Shown here: piece by piece, positions 27,277-37,574 of the stretch | Numbering within the stretch: position 1 is the first letter of the stretch | How the letters are laid out: each line of letters opens with the position of its first letter | Assembly: GCA_963721005.1 (NCBI GenBank) | Contig: CAVRHR010000003.1 | Coordinates: 1,798,001 to 1,862,000 of the forward strand | Length of the DNA: 64,000 bases | Source of the DNA: VAZQ01 sp963721005 | GTDB taxonomy: Bacteria; Pseudomonadota; Alphaproteobacteria; Rhizobiales; Xanthobacteraceae | Reading direction: 5' to 3' | The notes under the pieces: generated by a model | Told to the model about the DNA's origin: nothing | The model's database searches: none | Seen by the model: the letters and a program-made list of their open reading frames with translations, nothing else | Program-made: the position numbers and the translations under genes

Positions 27277-27756
27277 ATGACGCTGATGAACCGGGCAGCT
27301 CACGCCATCGTGGGTGCCGCTATCGGTTGCCTCGCCTTGCTGGCGGTGCTGGCCGCCCCGGCCGGCGCGCAGGTCGGCAAGCTGGTCGACCCCAATATGG
27401 CGGCGGAGAGCGAGCTTACGGCATTGCCGCATATGACGCCGGCGATCGTAAAGGGGATGATCGAGAAGCGGCCGTTCAAGACCGTGGTCGATCTCAACAA
27501 GTTCCTGCTGGAGCAGAAGCTCACGCCGGATCAGGCCAAGGAATTCTACCGCAAGGCGTTCGTGCCGATCAATTTGAACACCGGGACCAAGGAGGAATCC
27601 CTGCTGATCCCCGGCGTCGGCGCCCGCATGTCGGCGGAATTCGAGGAGTATCGGCCCTGGAAGACCTGGCTCCAGTTCGACAAGGAGATCGGCAAATATG
27701 TCGGCCAGCCGGAGACCGACCGGCTGAAGCAGTACTTCTTCATCCCCACCAGCTGA
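27277..27756 (+). CDS. Secreted helix-hairpin-helix protein
   Basis: A 159-residue exported protein with a signal peptide ending at about PAGAQ. The mature part has ComEA-like helix-hairpin-helix elements: VDPNMAAESELTALPHMTPAIVKGMIEKRPFKTVVDLN, then VPINLNTGTKEESLLIPGVGARMSAEFEEYRPW. HhH domains usually bind DNA. Here the protein is periplasmic and co-encoded with a membrane protein and a helical-repeat protein, so DNA uptake or a structural role are both possible. It overlaps the preceding stop region closely (start 27277 after stop at 27275). Confidence 0.8.
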   Translation: MTLMNRAAHAIVGAAIGCLALLAVLAAPAGAQVGKLVDPNMAAESELTALPHMTPAIVKGMIEKRPFKTVVDLNKFLLEQKLTPDQAKEFYRKAFVPINLNTGTKEESLLIPGVGARMSAEFEEYRPWKTWLQFDKEIGKYVGQPETDRLKQYFFIPTS

Positions 27757-27911
27757 GAGCCGGCACGGAAAATTGCCGCAGGGGACTTTCCCCGGATACC
27801 GGAGTATGGTCCCATCAACGGGGTGCTTCGTGGATCGGGTCACGGGGGTCCGGTCCCTGGTTGGTGGGTAGATCTCAAGTCGCCGTTCCATTGCTGATTC
27901 GGGGGAACCGC

Positions 27912-29331
27912 ATGGATACCGACGCTCCACGACGATTCGGGCTGCGCGCAGCCCCGTGCGCGGCGCTGATGCTGGCCGTGCTGGCGACCGGCCTCGCACC
28001 GGCAGCCCACGCCGCGGGCCCAGCGCCGGCCGCCGACGATCTTTGGAACTCGCGACAAGCTCACCGGCGATTGGGGCGGAGCGCGCACCAACGCCAGCAA
28101 GCACGGGCTCGACATCACCTTCAACTATGTGGGCGAGACCCTGGCGATCCTGTCGGGCGGCTTCCGCCAGGGCGTGAGCTACGAGCACCGGTTCGAGCTC
28201 TCGTTCGACCTCGATCTGGACAAGGCCTTCGGCTGGAGCGGGGCCACCGCCCACACCACGTTCTACCAGATCGGTCATGCCAACGGCCTGCCGGCCGCCA
28301 ACTATGTCGGCAGCATCGCGGATCCGAGCAATATCGAGGCGCTGCCTTCGACCCGGCTGTTCACCTCCTGGTTCCAGCAGAATTTCTACGACGACAAGGT
28401 CTCGCTGCGCATCGGCCAGATCGCCGCCGACGACGAGTTCCTGATCAGCCCGACCGCCAGCAACCTGATCAACTCCACCTTCGGCTATGCCACCGTCCTG
28501 GCCGCCAATCAGCTGCAGGGCGGGCCGGTCTATCCACTCGCCACCCCGGGCATCCGGCTCCAGCTCAAGCCGACCGAGGAGATCGCCATCCTGAGCGCGG
28601 TGTTCGCCGGCGCCCCGGCAGGCGCCGATTGCACCCAGCTGCCGCAGCTTTGCAATCCGTACGGCACGACGCTGAGCACCAGCGGCGGCGCGCTGTTCAT
28701 GGAGGAGCTGCAATACGGGATCAACCAGGCCAAGGACGCCAAGGGCATGCCCGGCATCTACAAGCTGGGCGGCTGGTACGCCACCACCAGCTTCGCGGAT
28801 TTGCATTTCGGCCTCGACGCCGCCGGGATGCCGGTGTCGCTGGCCTCGCCGGCCAGCGCCTCCCCGCTCACCCACCAGGGCAATTGGGGCATCTACGGCG
28901 TCGCCGACCAGATGATCTGGCGCGCCCAGAAGGGGCCGCAGAGCCTCAATGCGTTCCTGCGCGCCGGCACCTCGCCCTCGGACCGCGACCTGGTGGAGTC
29001 CTATATCGACGGCGGCATCGGCCTCAAGGCGCCGCTGCCCGGCCGCGACGATGACGTGCTGACATTCGGCATTGCCTATTCGAAGATCAGCCGGGACGCC
29101 GCCGCGCTCGACCTCGATACCCAGGCGTTCACCGGCAGCTTCTTCCCGGTGCGCGACAGGGAGATCGTGCTCGAGCTCGACTACCTGCTGCAGCTGGCGC
29201 CCTGGTGGCAGATCCAGGCCGACCTGCAGCAGATCATCCATCCGGGCGGCAACGTGCCCGACCCGCTCAACCCGGCGCAGTCAATCCGCGACGCCTTCGT
29301 GGCCGGCGCCCGCACCACCATCAAGTTCTGA
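27912..29331 (+). pseudogene. OprB-type carbohydrate porin, copy A, apparent frameshift
   Basis: An outer-membrane beta-barrel porin. From 27912 a signal peptide (ending AAHAAG) leads to PAADDLW. A net +1 break at about 28044-28050 follows, and the frame with TRDKLTGDWGGARTNASKHGLDITFNY continues to the terminal Phe at 29331 (ARTTIKF). The DKLTGDWGGAR start and C-terminal Phe are hallmarks of the OprB family. From 28050 the DNA is identical to copy B through both stop codons. Removing one base restores an intact porin of about 470 residues. It may serve uptake of the solutes sensed by the upstream two-component system. Confidence 0.8.
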
Positions 29332-29334
29332 TCT
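28050..29334 (+). repeat. 1.28-kb exact duplication, copy A
   Basis: This segment matches 50735-52019 base for base as far as I can read, with a constant offset of 22,685 and no indels. It covers the porin from the DKLTGDWGG region through its stop. Similarity stops abruptly on both sides. Confidence 0.85.
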
Positions 29335-29368
29335 CGCATCGCATCCCAGCACGCGCCCGAGCGGCCGA

Positions 29369-31234
<1,866 letters not shown>

Positions 31235-31349
31235 CGGATTCCCTTGATCCGGCACGGCCGGCCGCCGGTCGCCTCGAACGGTACGGACGCGACCCGCAAA
31301 AGCCAAGCGGATTTGCGGGCTACGCCGGACGACGACGCCCCGCCCGCCA

Positions 31350-31937
31350 TCAATCGGATCCCTCGGTGCCGGCCGCCATCGGCCCCATCGAGCGCAGCAC
31401 CCAACGGCGGCCGTTGGTCCGAAGGTCGGTCAGCGACAAAGGCACCACGTCGATGCGCCAGAAGGATTGCGGCTGCGCCTCGATCACGTGGACGATCGCG
31501 GCGCGGATGACCGAAGCATGGGTGATGGCGACGGTATGGACCTTGTCGCGGCCGGGCGCGCGGATCCAGGCCGCCACGCGCTCCATGAGCTGCGGGATCG
31601 GCTCGCCGCCATGCGGCGCCGAGCTCGGGTTCGAGATCCAGGACGCAAGCTTCCTCGGCTCGCGCACCAGGACTTGCGAGAACTTCAATCCGGTCCAACG
31701 CCCGAAGTCGCAATCGCGCAGCTGATCGTCGACCGTGGCCGTCAGGCCCAGCGCCGCGGCGGTCTCGCGGGCACGCAATGCCGGGCTGGTCCAGCACTGG
31801 TCCATGCGGCGAAGGTGGCCTGCGAGCTGCTCCGCCTTTGCCCGGCCGACATCGTCGAGCGGGTCGTCACCGCCGAACGTCGCGGCGCGCAGGGCCCGCG
31901 TCGTCGCATGGCAGATGAGGGTGAGGCGAGGCGCCAT
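31350..31937 (-). CDS. Histidine phosphatase family protein (degenerate RHG motif)
   Basis: A 195-residue phosphoglycerate-mutase-fold protein. The usual RHG near the N-terminus reads CHA (LTLICHATTRALRAATF), keeping the catalytic His. The second His is in VAITHASVIRAAI. WTSPALRARETAAAL and CDFGRWTGLKF are family features. It is located just downstream of cbtA/cbtB, where such phosphatases are common, so a role tied to cobalt/cobalamin handling is possible. The changed Arg and Gly may alter activity. Confidence 0.8.
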   Translation of the reverse strand: MAPRLTLICHATTRALRAATFGGDDPLDDVGRAKAEQLAGHLRRMDQCWTSPALRARETAAALGLTATVDDQLRDCDFGRWTGLKFSQVLVREPRKLASWISNPSSAPHGGEPIPQLMERVAAWIRAPGRDKVHTVAITHASVIRAAIVHVIEAQPQSFWRIDVVPLSLTDLRTNGRRWVLRSMGPMAAGTEGSD

Positions 31938-32012
31938 CGTTAAGCTTGCTCGGGCGCGGCCTCATCCGGCTGCCGCGCGCCGCCAAATTTCATGCATCAG
32001 ATCGTCGGCCCG

Positions 32013-32795
32013 CTATCTGGCCATCGCGGCGGGCTGCCGGACCGGCGAATGGGACCCCATCGACCGCTCGACCAGCCAGCCGAACATCAACCCGGTCGAT
32101 CCCCAAAGAACGGTCTGAATGCCCAAGGACGCAATCCGGAATTGCCACAGCGTGACCGCCGGAAAGTCGCTCGGAACCTCGTCGATCTCGGGCAGTATGG
32201 CGAAGAACGCGCAGATCACCACCAGGTACGCCCCGAACGCGATCAGGGATCCGGTCCAGGTCCCGAATTTGGCCACCATGTTCTTGCGCAGGACCAAAGA
32301 GCCGATCGTGGTGGCGATGGAGATCGCCATGATCAGGAAGTACAAGCCTGTCCGCAACTTGATGGTATCCGGCTCGCCGACGGACGGTGGGTTCGCTGGA
32401 TATTTGAGCGCCGGTATCACATAGATCGACCACAGCGCGTAGAACGATAGCAGGACCGAGGTTGCGCCAGGACCGAGATTGTCCATGCGACCGTTGGCGA
32501 AGGCGAACAGCACCCCGAAGATCCCGCCGATGCCGGCACCGATCACGACCACGCCCGTCAGGAGGCCGACGCCGCTTTGTATGGTTCGGCTGAACAGCTC
32601 CGGCTCTTCCGGCGCCGGCGTTATCCCCTTCTTGATCGCCTCTGCCCGCTCTGCCTCGGCATGGGCGGATTCGAAGTCGATCGCCACGTCCACGGCGGGC
32701 TCGCCGAAGGTCCTGGCAAATCCGAATGCGAGCAGGCCGGCGACGATACCGACCAGCAACCCGCGTAGGACGAGAACACCCACCGAACTTCCCAT
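32013..32795 (-). CDS. cbtA: CbtA family cobalt transporter subunit
   Basis: A 260-residue inner-membrane protein with about six hydrophobic segments (VLVLRGLLVGIVAGLLAFGFA at the start, then SGVGLLTGVVVIGAGIGGIFG and others). A charged Glu-rich loop follows the first helix. The family CbtA is predicted to form a cobalt transporter with CbtB. The start at 32795 is favoured by GAGGAG nine bases upstream, although the frame is open to 32873. It follows cbtB closely on the minus strand. It could serve another divalent metal here, since the surrounding genes are copper- and nickel-like. Confidence 0.85.
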   Translation of the reverse strand: MGSSVGVLVLRGLLVGIVAGLLAFGFARTFGEPAVDVAIDFESAHAEAERAEAIKKGITPAPEEPELFSRTIQSGVGLLTGVVVIGAGIGGIFGVLFAFANGRMDNLGPGATSVLLSFYALWSIYVIPALKYPANPPSVGEPDTIKLRTGLYFLIMAISIATTIGSLVLRKNMVAKFGTWTGSLIAFGAYLVVICAFFAILPEIDEVPSDFPAVTLWQFRIASLGIQTVLWGSTGLMFGWLVERSMGSHSPVRQPAAMAR

Positions 32796-32878
32796 CACGA
32801 CCAGCTCCTCTTCATGCAAGCGAACTCGCGGAGCCTGCTCGCTGCTCCGGCGCCGAAAACTCGGAAATTGCAAATCGT

Positions 32879-33091
32879 CTAGTGGCAGGGGAACCCAAGC
32901 AGGTGGCGGGCATCATGCACCCATTCGTGGACGGTCAAGCCGCCAAGGGAGCTCGAGGCCCCGCCTTCGGCGCCCACGAAGTAGTAGGCCATAAGCGCAA
33001 GCAAGCCGCCAAGGATCGCCCAGGGCAATATCTCCTTGACCGGAATGGCGACCGGTGCGGCAACTGCACTTTCATTGGAAACAGCGGACAT
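32879..33091 (-). CDS. cbtB: CbtB family cobalt transporter subunit
   Basis: A 70-residue protein with one membrane helix (ILPWAILGGLLALMAYYFVG) and the family's C-terminal metal-binding His motif HEWVHDARHLLGFPCH. The start at 33091 has GGGAG eight bases upstream; the longer frame to 33175 has none. CbtB with CbtA is usually under a cobalamin riboswitch. None is recognisable in the 400 bp upstream. Confidence 0.88.
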   Translation of the reverse strand: MSAVSNESAVAAPVAIPVKEILPWAILGGLLALMAYYFVGAEGGASSSLGGLTVHEWVHDARHLLGFPCH

Positions 33092-33492
33092 TACTCGATC
33101 TCCCGGTCTTCTCGACGACCCCGCAACAAGTATCGCATCATTGTTTCGAACCGAGATAGTGCTATTTTTCGACATCGAGTTAGCATTTCTGGTACGTCAA
33201 GCCACCCGCCTACGCGGGCGCGCAGAAGGTCCGTAACGGCCACGTACAGTATTGATAGAGCTTGCTTATTTCGATGATGGCCATCGCCACAGCTCTCAGG
33301 AGTCAAGAAGGCGGACCAGATTGGCGTGCTTAGGCGATCCATCGGGCCTCGGCCTGCAGGCGTAGCAAAGAAGCAACCACCCGGTCGAAAAACCAGCACT
33401 CCCTCCCGGTTACGAAATGCGACATAGTTCGAGCGGGATCACAGGATGGCTGGGCGCTGGAACGCCGCCCCTCCTGATGGCAGGGTTTGTCC
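33092..33492. other. Divergent intergenic region between cbtB and the DUF2946 gene (401 bp)
   Basis: It must hold the promoters for cbtBA and for the copper-type genes. It is AT-richer than its surroundings near 33120-33180. I searched for the B12-box core of a cobalamin riboswitch on the minus strand and did not find it. No convincing small gene is seen. Confidence 0.4.
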
Positions 33493-33897
33493 ATGGACAC
33501 CAAGTTGGCCCAGTTCAGCTGCCGGCCTCGGGGAATTCGGCGATCGGCCATTGGCCTCGTCGTCAGCTACGTTCTCGCCTTTCAAAGCTTGCTCGCCGGC
33601 TTTGCGGGTGTTCCGGCAGCCGCTGTTGCCGGTGAGGACTTGCCGGCTTTTGAGCTTTGTCTCAACGGGTCGCACGAGTTGTCGGACATTCCCGCCGGGG
33701 CGCCCGGCGATGCTTGCAGCCATTGCATATTGTGCCTGGCCGGGTCGCAAGATTTGCTGGGCGCGCCGCCGCCACGCCGGATGCAGCCCGTCGGCATCGA
33801 GATAGGCAGCGTTTCCCCAACGCTCGACAATGCTCGCCCCCACTCGATCGACAATTACGCAGTTGCACAACCGCGGGCTCCTCCGCCCCGCGCGTGA
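33493..33897 (+). CDS. DUF2946 domain protein
   Basis: A 134-residue protein with an N-terminal membrane or signal segment (IGLVVSYVLAFQSLLAGFAG) and a cysteine-rich middle: FELCLNG, then DACSHCILCLAG. The spaced Cys/His residues with an HCILC core mark DUF2946, a family usually located next to copper and TonB-receptor genes and thought to handle metal. The start at the ATG 33493 has CAGGG upstream; a TTG two codons earlier is an alternative. It precedes copC by 59 bases and is probably in the same operon. Confidence 0.75.
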   Translation: MDTKLAQFSCRPRGIRRSAIGLVVSYVLAFQSLLAGFAGVPAAAVAGEDLPAFELCLNGSHELSDIPAGAPGDACSHCILCLAGSQDLLGAPPPRRMQPVGIEIGSVSPTLDNARPHSIDNYAVAQPRAPPPRA

Positions 33898-33956
33898 TGC
33901 AAGCGGCCCAACCGCCGCAACCGACGTAATTTCGTTCTCATCCCCGGAGGAAATCC

Positions 33957-34334
33957 ATGTCCCAACTCATGCGGCCCGTGCTTGGCCGCGCGCCCATCGC
34001 TTTCGCCCTGCTCTTGCTCCTGCTCGGTACTCGAGACGCCGGCGCGCACGCCCATCTCGATCGCTCGGAGCCTCGCGTCGACAGCACCGCGACGCCTGCG
34101 CCCCGTGAGGTGTCGCTCTCGTTCACCGAGGGGCTGGAGCCGACGTTCAGCGCGGTCGAGGTGCGCGATGCCGAGGGCGCTCGCGTGGACGAAGGCAAGG
34201 CACAGGTCAGCGGTCGCACCATGCGGGTCGGGCTCAAGGCTTTGCCACCGGGCACCTACAAGGTCTATTGGCGGGCGTTGTCGGTCGACACGCACAAGAC
34301 CGAGGGGACCTTCACGTTTCGGGTGGGAAAATGA
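33957..34334 (+). CDS. copC: CopC-type copper resistance protein
   Basis: A 125-residue periplasmic copper-binding protein. A signal peptide ends at DAGAHAHLD, so the mature protein begins with His, the typical CopC N-terminal copper-binding His brace. The Ig-like beta-sandwich has LDRSEPRVDSTATPAPREVSLSFTEGLEPTF, and the tail WRALSVDTHKTEGTFTFRV is canonical, including the DTHKTEG segment. GGAGGAAATCC precedes the ATG. The CopD fusion gene follows 49 bases later. Confidence 0.92.
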   Translation: MSQLMRPVLGRAPIAFALLLLLLGTRDAGAHAHLDRSEPRVDSTATPAPREVSLSFTEGLEPTFSAVEVRDAEGARVDEGKAQVSGRTMRVGLKALPPGTYKVYWRALSVDTHKTEGTFTFRVGK

Positions 34335-34383
34335 TTATTGAGTAGGGAACGCATGATCGCACCTGCGGTGACGGGAGGATCGC

Positions 34384-36318
34384 TTGAATGATCCGCTGAT
34401 CGTAATGCGCGCAATCCATTTCATCGCGACGATGCTGGCGGCAGGGGCCGTCTTCTTTGCGGCCTTGGTGGCGGAGCCGGCCTTTCGCGGGGGCGGCTTC
34501 GCCGCAGGCACCATGGCCTGCGTTCGGCTCCGGCTGACGCGGATCGTGTGGATCGGCCTTGTCGTGGTCGCGATCTCGGGAGCCGCATGGCTCGTCCTCA
34601 CGACCGAGGAAATCAGCGACCGCCCGTTGGCGGCGGTTTTCTCGGAAGGCGTCATCTGGACCGTGCTTGCCCGCATCGGATTCGGGCATGACTGGCTCGT
34701 GCAATTCATTCTGGCCGGATTGCTCGCCGGGGCAATGCTGTGGGGGCGAACCGCCCGCCAGAACGAGAATCGCATCGGCATCGTCGCGATTGCCGCCGCC
34801 TTGGTCGGATCGCTGGCCTGGGCAGGCCACGCCGTCGGTACGCCCGGTGTCGAGGGCGCCATCCATCTGGCCGCCGATGCCATGCATCTGATCGCCGCGG
34901 CGCTTTGGGCCGGCGGGCTATTGCCGCTCGCTTTGTTGCTGCATGCCGCACGCGGCGCGCAGGCCAAGATGCCGTTTGCGATCGCGCAGGATGCCGTGCG
35001 GCGATTTTCGACGCTCGGCATCGGCAGCGTCGCCGCCATCCTGGCGTCGGGCATCGTCAACGCTTGGTTTCTCGTCGGATCCATACCGGCTCTCGTCGGC
35101 ACCGATTACGGACGTCTCTTGCTGGCGAAGGTCGGGCTGTTCTTCGTCATGGTATCGATCGCTGCGGTCAACCGGCTCCGCCTGACGCCCCGCCTCTTCG
35201 AGAAGGAGGACGTCGCGGCCAACCGCCTTGCGCTGCGGCAGCTCGCGCGCAACAGCGCGATCGAGGCGGCCCTGGGTGCCGTCATCCTCGTAATCGCCGC
35301 AGTACTCGGGACCATCCCCCCAGGTCTGCATGAGCAGCCGATCTGGCCGTTGCCGTTCCGGATCAACCCGGGGGTGTTCGGGGAGCCGGACTTCTATGTC
35401 ACCGTCGCATTCGGGGCAGCGTGGCTCGCAGCCGGAATCGTGCTGCCGCGATTTCGCTGGCCGGCAATCGCGATCGGGATCGTTATCTACGTATTGCTGC
35501 TTTGGAGGCTGCCCACCGAGGAGGCCTATCCAACCACCTTCTACGGATCGCCGACCGGGTTCTCTGCCCAGTCGATTGCGCAGGGGGAAACCCTCTTTGC
35601 CGCACATTGTGCTTCCTGCCACGGACAAGAAGCGCATGGCGATGGGCCGGCAGGCGCATCGCTGAAAACCAAGCCGGCCGACCTCACCGCCGACCACGTC
35701 TACGAGCACACCGACGGCGACCTGCTCTGGTGGATCACTCAAGGCATAACGCCTGGAATGCCGGCATTCGGCGACGTGCTCGACGATCGGGCGCGGTGGA
35801 ACCTGATCGACTTCATCCGTGCCAATGCCGATGCCACACGTTTTCGTCCCTTGAGCGCCGGAACGACCGCGGCATTCCCGGCGCCTGATTTCTCCGCCGG
35901 ATGCGCGGACGGCTCGACGCTATCGCTCGATGGGTTGCGCCCCCAGATCGCGCATGTCGTGGTCGCCGGTCCGGGCTCGGACGAATGGCTGCGTCAGGTC
36001 GCGGATCGCGACATCGCCGACAAGCTCCGCACGGTCGTGATCGCGTCCGGCCCCGAGGTGGCCAAAGGCATGTCGCTGTGCGTGGCCCGCGAGCCGGAAA
36101 CCCTCGACGCCTTGGCACTGTACCGAGGCCGGGGCGAAGCCATGAATGGGACCGAGCTCCTGGTCGATGGCGCGGGCAACCTGCGATCGATGTGGCGCGT
36201 GGACGACGTTGCAAATGAGCGCGATCCGATCTCCCTGGAGCGTCGTGTTCAAGGCCTGCGAGCCGCCGCGCGGGTGCGAAGACCCTCCGGCGCACAGGGC
36301 CATACCCACACCCACTGA
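34384..36318 (+). CDS. CopD-cytochrome c fusion protein
   Basis: A 644-residue membrane protein. The N-terminal 400 or so residues are a CopD-like domain with about ten helices (VMRAIHFIATMLAAGAVFFAAL at the start, later AADAMHLIAAALWAGGLLPL). A periplasmic c-type cytochrome module follows, with heme motif CASCH at residues 409-413 and a Met ligand candidate in TPGMPAFG. A further soluble domain (residues about 490-630) ends in a His-rich tail HTHTH. The TTG start at 34384 is supported by GGGAGG. CopD imports copper; the attached heme suggests copper or electron transfer at the membrane. Confidence 0.85.
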   Translation: MNDPLIVMRAIHFIATMLAAGAVFFAALVAEPAFRGGGFAAGTMACVRLRLTRIVWIGLVVVAISGAAWLVLTTEEISDRPLAAVFSEGVIWTVLARIGFGHDWLVQFILAGLLAGAMLWGRTARQNENRIGIVAIAAALVGSLAWAGHAVGTPGVEGAIHLAADAMHLIAAALWAGGLLPLALLLHAARGAQAKMPFAIAQDAVRRFSTLGIGSVAAILASGIVNAWFLVGSIPALVGTDYGRLLLAKVGLFFVMVSIAAVNRLRLTPRLFEKEDVAANRLALRQLARNSAIEAALGAVILVIAAVLGTIPPGLHEQPIWPLPFRINPGVFGEPDFYVTVAFGAAWLAAGIVLPRFRWPAIAIGIVIYVLLLWRLPTEEAYPTTFYGSPTGFSAQSIAQGETLFAAHCASCHGQEAHGDGPAGASLKTKPADLTADHVYEHTDGDLLWWITQGITPGMPAFGDVLDDRARWNLIDFIRANADATRFRPLSAGTTAAFPAPDFSAGCADGSTLSLDGLRPQIAHVVVAGPGSDEWLRQVADRDIADKLRTVVIASGPEVAKGMSLCVAREPETLDALALYRGRGEAMNGTELLVDGAGNLRSMWRVDDVANERDPISLERRVQGLRAAARVRRPSGAQGHTHTH

Positions 36319-36347
36319 TGCGCGCGGGTCACTGCGGGCATTTCCGG

Positions 36348-37574
36348 TCAAATGTAGAGACGGCTGACGAACCAGAGGACGCCGATTCCGGCAAGCGTCG
36401 CGGCACCCACATCGACCGCGGCGGACCGCGGCATGACAAAACGGACACCGGCAAAACGGACACGGCGCAGCAACAGGACGCCTCCCAAAGCCGCCGCCAT
36501 CACGATGGCGTCTGCGAGTATCGATCCAATGTCGAATCCCACCAGCGTCGGCGCGAACTGTCGCCCCGGCACATCCAGGATGGCGACATCGGCGGGAAGG
36601 CCGGAACCGTCCAGCAGCGCGAACAACGCCGTCGGCAAAAGCCAGAAGAGCGCGCGATCGACCAGCCGGTCGCAGATGAGCAGGTAGCAGCCGGCGAAAA
36701 TACCGGTCCCCGCCAGCAGCAGCCGCGACGACATCTCCAGCGCCGGGACGCCGGCGGCCACGATGAGCAGACTGCCGCCGAAGACGATCGCGACGATCTC
36801 CGGGCGACCGGATATCGAGGCGACGATCTGAGCGGCGACGAGCGCGCTCATGAGCCCGATCAGCGCGTCGACCAGATCCATGCGGGGCTCGACGATCCCG
36901 CTCAGCGAGACCGCAATCGAGCAGGCGTAGCCGAGCGACAGGCCCGCCAGGATGAGCCCATAATCCCGCCGCGTACGCACCATCAGCATCAGCCCGAGCA
37001 CGAAGCAGAGCCGATCGAGATTGCGCCAAACATGCCCCAGCCCCATGCTCACATATTGCAAAACTCCGGAATCGCCGAAGACGAGGCCGGCCGTCGAAGC
37101 GCTGATGCTCTCATAACCCTCCCGGAACAGCCGCAGCACGAAGCCGCCGCCATTGACCTGCACGCGCGCGAAATCGACATGGTCAGGTACCAGGTCGTGC
37201 AGCACGGTGTTCTGCAGGAGGATGCCGTCGGGCTTGGCACACTGGAAGATCATCTCGAACCGATACAATCCGGGGGTGAGCGACAGCGTGTTGATCAGGC
37301 CGGCTTCCTCCCCCTGATCGACCGGCGGGCAGGCGGCGCCGGATGCGGTCACCGCCACGTGGGCGGCTACATAGTCTTTGACGACCTCGATGGTCGGCGC
37401 CGGCAGACCAGGTCCGACCAGACGACGCGCCTCGCCGGTCCGCATCATGACACGCAGATGCACCGTGCTGCCGAGCACATCCCAGATCGAATAGACGACG
37501 CTGCGGCTCTCGGCCGATGCCGGCTGCGCGGCGGCCACCAGACAAAGCAGCGCGAACGCCCAAGCGCGGCTCAT
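36348..37574 (-). CDS. HupE/UreJ family membrane protein
   Basis: A 408-residue protein. A signal peptide (ending ASAES) leads to a periplasmic domain of about 170 residues, followed by about seven membrane helices with GLGHVWRNLDRLCFVLGLMLMV and DLVDALIGLMSALVAAQIVAS. The HupE/UreJ family takes up nickel or cobalt. The His in GLGHVWRNLDR is the expected ion-binding position. It overlaps the parvulin gene by four bases on the same strand, so the two are translationally coupled. The link to a hydrogenase or urease is absent in this window. Confidence 0.85.
   Translation of the reverse strand: MSRAWAFALLCLVAAAQPASAESRSVVYSIWDVLGSTVHLRVMMRTGEARRLVGPGLPAPTIEVVKDYVAAHVAVTASGAACPPVDQGEEAGLINTLSLTPGLYRFEMIFQCAKPDGILLQNTVLHDLVPDHVDFARVQVNGGGFVLRLFREGYESISASTAGLVFGDSGVLQYVSMGLGHVWRNLDRLCFVLGLMLMVRTRRDYGLILAGLSLGYACSIAVSLSGIVEPRMDLVDALIGLMSALVAAQIVASISGRPEIVAIVFGGSLLIVAAGVPALEMSSRLLLAGTGIFAGCYLLICDRLVDRALFWLLPTALFALLDGSGLPADVAILDVPGRQFAPTLVGFDIGSILADAIVMAAALGGVLLLRRVRFAGVRFVMPRSAAVDVGAATLAGIGVLWFVSRLYI

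Noticed and set aside
33092..33492. Possible cobalamin riboswitch upstream of cbtB
   Set aside because: No B12-box core or paired regions could be found by eye on the minus strand; a covariance search would decide.
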